From a virus, in IMG/VR virus record IMGVR_UViG_3300048828_000602, positions 1 to 20,609 of that record: a DNA stretch of 20,609 bases. One strand, written 5' to 3'. This document shows positions 17,620-20,609 of the stretch, in pieces. Each line of letters begins with the position of its first letter. The stretch's first letter is position 1. The notes under the pieces were generated by a model, which ran no database searches, was not told the DNA's origin, and saw only the letters and a program-made list of their open reading frames with translations. Made by a program: the position numbers and the translations under genes.

Positions 17620-18875
17620 TATGTTGATAGGTGAAATGTTCGTGTTTCTTCGTAGACGGACTGACCACTCGGTGAACTAACCATCAGTAAAAATTTATAG
17701 TACCGACCTGGTGAAAATGAGTTAAACATAACATCAAAGTAATGACCAACTTCTCCGCAACTAACTTGTGAATATTTGTCAAAATCAATAATTATTTCTT
17801 GTGTCTCTGCATCAATTATGGAATAGTATATATCATCACTTGTATAATAGTTTGAAGAATATACTGCTTTTTTTCGTATCTTCCTTACTGGATTTTTACT
17901 TCTCACCCCTACACGAAATCTAATAATCTCACTTGTTTTATAGTTTTTCTTTATATCTTTTATTTTTACAAATAACTCTCCTGATATATTTTCTAAAGAG
18001 TGTGGTTCTATTTTACTTACATTAAATGTTTTATGATTCTCACACGACTCTGTTATTGTATCACGCACATCAAAATCTGAGTAGTCTGCATCCGAGTTAG
18101 TTTCGTCGCACTCATAGGTGAGTGTTCCGGATTCCAATGTTCCACTCAAACCAAGTGATCCACTTATATAATCCGTACTATCATCAACTTCTACTAAGTT
18201 TTCTAGAAATGTAAAATCCGTGTATGATAATTTTAATCGTGGTGAGTATATTGTGTTTGTACTTGATGAAAAAAACTTAATACTACCAAAATTAGCATCA
18301 TTTGCTTCATTTTCTAGTTTTAGAACAATGCCATTATTTTCAATGTCACCACGCACCCACATGGAAACTAAGTCTGTTATGTCAATATCTATATCTGATG
18401 TTTTTTCTTTCAAATCAATATATGAATTTATTTTTTTTAGATTCCCACAACAATCTAATTTTGTTTTAAAATAAGTTGCTCCTCGTTCACTATCATTGTC
18501 ATGTTCCCATCGGTGTGTGTCAGATGAATAGATCCAGTTTACAGGAGCAAACACCTGATCATAATCATCAGCTGCACCAGTCCCCTCCACCCAAGGACAA
18601 TTGATTGGATATGCCATTAATTTGTTACCATATTCTAGATTTTCAACGTGAGTAATTTTTAATTTTAATTCAGCCCTAAAATCTGAATACGAGTTATATG
18701 TATCAATATCAATTGGTATATCAAACTGAATTAAAATCTGACTTAGATTGTGATCTGAGGTTTTTCCTCCGTTGTTTATAATCTCAAGTATCTCTGCATT
18801 ACCGTAATTTAGTTCACGTCGTGATCTTTCTTTATATATCGTGGCATCTTTAAGTGGGTAAATAAATAAGTTCAT
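17619..18875 (-). CDS. Virion protein with DNRLRE-like N-terminal domain and phage beta C-terminal domain (418 aa)
   Basis: Residues 1-220 fit the DNRLRE/CBM96-like beta sandwich: an initial IYPLKDATIYKE strand, LNYGNAEILEI, QILIQFDIP (46-54), an AELKLKI strand, PWVEGTG (94-100) with APVNW, a Trp at 123, DIDITDLVSMWVRG (163-176), NNGIVLKL and a closing SPRLKLSY (211-218). The family often occurs on extracellular and structural proteins. Residues about 290-418 resemble a C-terminal domain I associate with phage structural proteins (YYSIIDAETQEIIIDFD, then HYFDVMF and SPGRYYKFLL). Between them lies an acidic linker (225-275). The start overlaps the gp6 stop as TAATG and is preceded, seven bases away, by a good Shine-Dalgarno. 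Position next to gp6 suggests a baseplate-attached component; its ligand and exact site are unknown. Confidence 0.75.
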   Translation of the reverse strand: MNLFIYPLKDATIYKERSRRELNYGNAEILEIINNGGKTSDHNLSQILIQFDIPIDIDTYNSYSDFRAELKLKITHVENLEYGNKLMAYPINCPWVEGTGAADDYDQVFAPVNWIYSSDTHRWEHDNDSERGATYFKTKLDCCGNLKKINSYIDLKEKTSDIDIDITDLVSMWVRGDIENNGIVLKLENEANDANFGSIKFFSSSTNTIYSPRLKLSYTDFTFLENLVEVDDSTDYISGSLGLSGTLESGTLTYECDETNSDADYSDFDVRDTITESCENHKTFNVSKIEPHSLENISGELFVKIKDIKKNYKTSEIIRFRVGVRSKNPVRKIRKKAVYSSNYYTSDDIYYSIIDAETQEIIIDFDKYSQVSCGEVGHYFDVMFNSFSPGRYYKFLLMVSSPSGQSVYEETRTFHLST

Positions 18876-20609
18876 TAAACGACCCTCCCTACTATATCTC
18901 TAGATGGATATTTTATTTCAAAAATTGACGGGTCCCTTGATGGGTATATCACCTTGTTTATAGTTGCACCCTCTATATCATATTCGTTTTCAGAATAGTC
19001 TCCGTCATTTATTGATAGGTTTAAGAAGTCAAGTCTAGACACCGACTTAACTCCCTTCGTTTTGGATATCAAAAGTTCAACAGAACCGATTTCAATTGGT
19101 TGTGATATTTGCCAAGATTTAATATCAAAGTGAGTAGTCAACTTATTTATACAATTTAGTAATACTTCTTTTTTGTTAAAACTTTGAAAAATATTTATTT
19201 CAAAATAAATACCAATATTAATTATGAACGCATTGCTTATGTTAACCCCGTCGGTTATCATTCTAAAATTTGATAGATAGTTTACTAAGTTGTTTAAAAC
19301 TAGTTCATTTGGTTTTACTAATTTATGGGATTCATCGTAACTAAGAATATATAGATTTACTGCAAATGGATTATTTATTTCTCCGTACACCATATTTAAT
19401 CCATTTGGTTGAACATCGGAATCATTTATTTTAGATGATTTTATTGTATCTAGTTGGGATTGGGTATCAAGTATTCCGTCCTTTGTAACGAATGCCTTGG
19501 CCACACTTCCATACTTACTTGGCATAGCATAACACCTAACCACATAGTCTTCTTTTGTAACTGCCCTCATCTGTGAAGAGAAGTTAGCAAGTCCTTTGAG
19601 TCGTATTTCTTCATCGGTTTCCGCATCACCCCCACCCCGTGCAGGATCTGGATTATTTGCTATCAAACTATTCTTAACAGTTTGCAATATAAGTTGTTCC
19701 GATGCTGATAAATATTCATTTGTATCTGCATACTTTACCACACCTATACTATTTAAAACATTTGATTTAATGTTAGATTCAGACCCCCCTCCTGTATAAT
19801 ATTGTACTTCAAGAGTTGTGTTACTTGGTGCTTCTCCATATGAATCCGATTTTAAAAAGTTGCTTGGGTCATATCCCATATCAAGTGAACTTTTTGTTAT
19901 GTTTATATTATTATTTATATTAGAACTGGTAGGACTGATCACAGTATCATCTATTTTATCCGAACCCTTTCCGAACTCCAGTGTAATTGTGTTGTCGGTA
20001 TTTATATGTGTTATATACCTACGTGAAGTCTTAATATATTGAAGTACATACGGTGTGCTTGTTGTGTATTGACTATAATCAGGAAAAGTTTTTTGTATAT
20101 TTGGTTGCTCAATTAATACTAAGTCTTGGGCCATGTACGGAACTTCGTGGTATATGTTACCATCCGAGTCTGTTACGGATATAATCTCCAATACATCTGA
20201 CTCTGTGAGTTCAATTTCAAAAAACTCAGAGGCCTCTCCGACTGATATGCTCTTTGTTTTAATAGTTCCTGCGGTTACATGAGCCTTTTTCTTTAACAAA
20301 TAATACAAAGGTTGACCTGTGTTGTCGCGTTCAAACACACTTATTTCTAGTTTAGATTGTGATGTATTTTCTGCAAATTGAATGCTATTGGTCGTCCTGA
20401 AAACTATGTCTGCGTTTTCAGATGACCTAATTTCCATACCCGATTGGATATTTAATGCAAACTTCATGTCGGGAATGTTCTTGCCATTTTCATCTAACCC
20501 AGATGGAACAACCTGCATGACATCAACTATGGTGGATGCTGGTTTAGAGGCACTTGGTTTATATCCTAAATAACTTGCAAGTGTTAGTATATTTTTTCTC
20601 TCAGTCGCA
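18875..20609 (-). CDS. 6: Baseplate wedge subunit gp6-like protein (Baseplate_J-like), 5' end beyond the right edge
   Basis: The frame is open to the right edge: codons upstream of the internal ATG at 20518 read RKNILTLASYLGYKPS, a typical N-terminal block of this family, so the true start lies outside and at least 577 residues are present (T4 gp6 has 660). The hallmark segment is near visible residues 320-365: RGGGDAETDEEIRLKG followed by ANFSSQMRAVTKEDYVVRCY and AMPSKYGSVAKAFV, which matches the A-x-NF-x-SQ-x-RAVT-x-EDY signature of gp6/Baseplate_J proteins. The C-terminal third has the usual alpha/beta repeats (FIINIGIYFEINIF, PIEIGSVELLISKTKGV). In T4, gp6 forms the inner iris ring of the baseplate, linking the wedges. 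Here it heads the visible gene set, upstream of virion and adhesin genes, and overlaps the next start by one base. Confidence 0.92.
   Translation of the reverse strand, partial: ATERKNILTLASYLGYKPSASKPASTIVDVMQVVPSGLDENGKNIPDMKFALNIQSGMEIRSSENADIVFRTTNSIQFAENTSQSKLEISVFERDNTGQPLYYLLKKKAHVTAGTIKTKSISVGEASEFFEIELTESDVLEIISVTDSDGNIYHEVPYMAQDLVLIEQPNIQKTFPDYSQYTTSTPYVLQYIKTSRRYITHINTDNTITLEFGKGSDKIDDTVISPTSSNINNNINITKSSLDMGYDPSNFLKSDSYGEAPSNTTLEVQYYTGGGSESNIKSNVLNSIGVVKYADTNEYLSASEQLILQTVKNSLIANNPDPARGGGDAETDEEIRLKGLANFSSQMRAVTKEDYVVRCYAMPSKYGSVAKAFVTKDGILDTQSQLDTIKSSKINDSDVQPNGLNMVYGEINNPFAVNLYILSYDESHKLVKPNELVLNNLVNYLSNFRMITDGVNISNAFIINIGIYFEINIFQSFNKKEVLLNCINKLTTHFDIKSWQISQPIEIGSVELLISKTKGVKSVSRLDFLNLSINDGDYSENEYDIEGATINKVIYPSRDPSIFEIKYPSRDIVGRVV
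18883..18889 (-). promoter_or_regulatory. Ribosome binding site for the 418-residue gene
   Basis: The minus strand reads GGGAGGG seven bases before the ATG at 18875, within the last codons of gp6. It is the only convincing Shine-Dalgarno among the seven starts in the window. It also encodes the Gly-Arg near the gp6 C-terminus, so coincidence is possible. Confidence 0.55.

Noticed and set aside
18875-20518. Complete gp6 gene starting at ATG 20518
   Set aside because: The frame stays open upstream to the window edge and encodes a family-like N-terminal block (RKNILTLASYLGYKPS), so this ATG is internal and the gene is cut by the window.
2172-20573. Plus-strand open frames of 62-97 codons throughout the window
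   Set aside because: All lie opposite well-supported minus-strand genes, have no recognisable domains or ribosome sites, and are expected shadows of long coding regions.
1-20609. Diversity-generating retroelement driving adhesin variation
   Set aside because: No reverse transcriptase gene and no obvious template/variable repeat pair was seen; it could still lie outside the window.

Overview
The window is a late structural-gene block of a low-GC, T4-like (myovirus-type) tailed phage, probably from an environmental or marine source. All recognisable genes lie on the minus strand, so transcription runs from right to left. They are packed almost without gaps: TAATG or ATGA overlaps, a TAG stop directly abutting an ATG, and only two true intergenic spacers (32 and 66 bases). 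I see no tRNA, insertion sequence, CRISPR array, integrase, or replication or lysis gene. The T4-like assignment rests on the baseplate wedge gp6 (Baseplate_J-like) gene at the right end and on two conserved virion-protein families of T4-like marine phages (the 219- and 499-residue products). The host cannot be fixed. Low GC and the near absence of Shine-Dalgarno sequences would fit a Bacteroidetes or cyanobacterial host, but this is inference.

Layout in transcription order: (1) gp6-like baseplate wedge, open past the right edge (18875-20609). (2) A 418-residue virion protein with an N-terminal DNRLRE-type beta domain and a C-terminal phage beta domain. (3) A 198-residue acidic coiled-coil protein of unknown function. 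(4) A giant 3428-residue tail/baseplate-associated protein filling half the window. It has a helical N-terminal part, a conserved phage tail-protein motif, a LamG-like domain, several divergent copies of a short Trp/aromatic-rich beta module, and near its C-terminus a 113-residue Ser/Thr-alternating linker. (5) A 348-residue LamG/concanavalin-like protein. (6) After a 66-base spacer carrying a T4-type late-promoter-like TATAAATA, the 219-residue virion protein. (7) The 499-residue virion protein. (8) A long protein, open past the left edge (at least 1143 residues), carrying about seven FG-GAP-like motifs, the hallmark of integrin-type beta-propellers.

Together the genes look like a baseplate-to-adsorption-apparatus assembly line. 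gp6 builds the baseplate ring, and the downstream products are probably peripheral baseplate, fibre or adhesin components built from carbohydrate- or protein-binding beta domains. No recognisable gp7, gp8, gp9, gp10 or gp12 is seen where T4 has them, so the giant protein and its partners may replace them. The most unusual features are the FG-GAP propeller-like tail protein and the repeated Trp-rich module within the giant protein.
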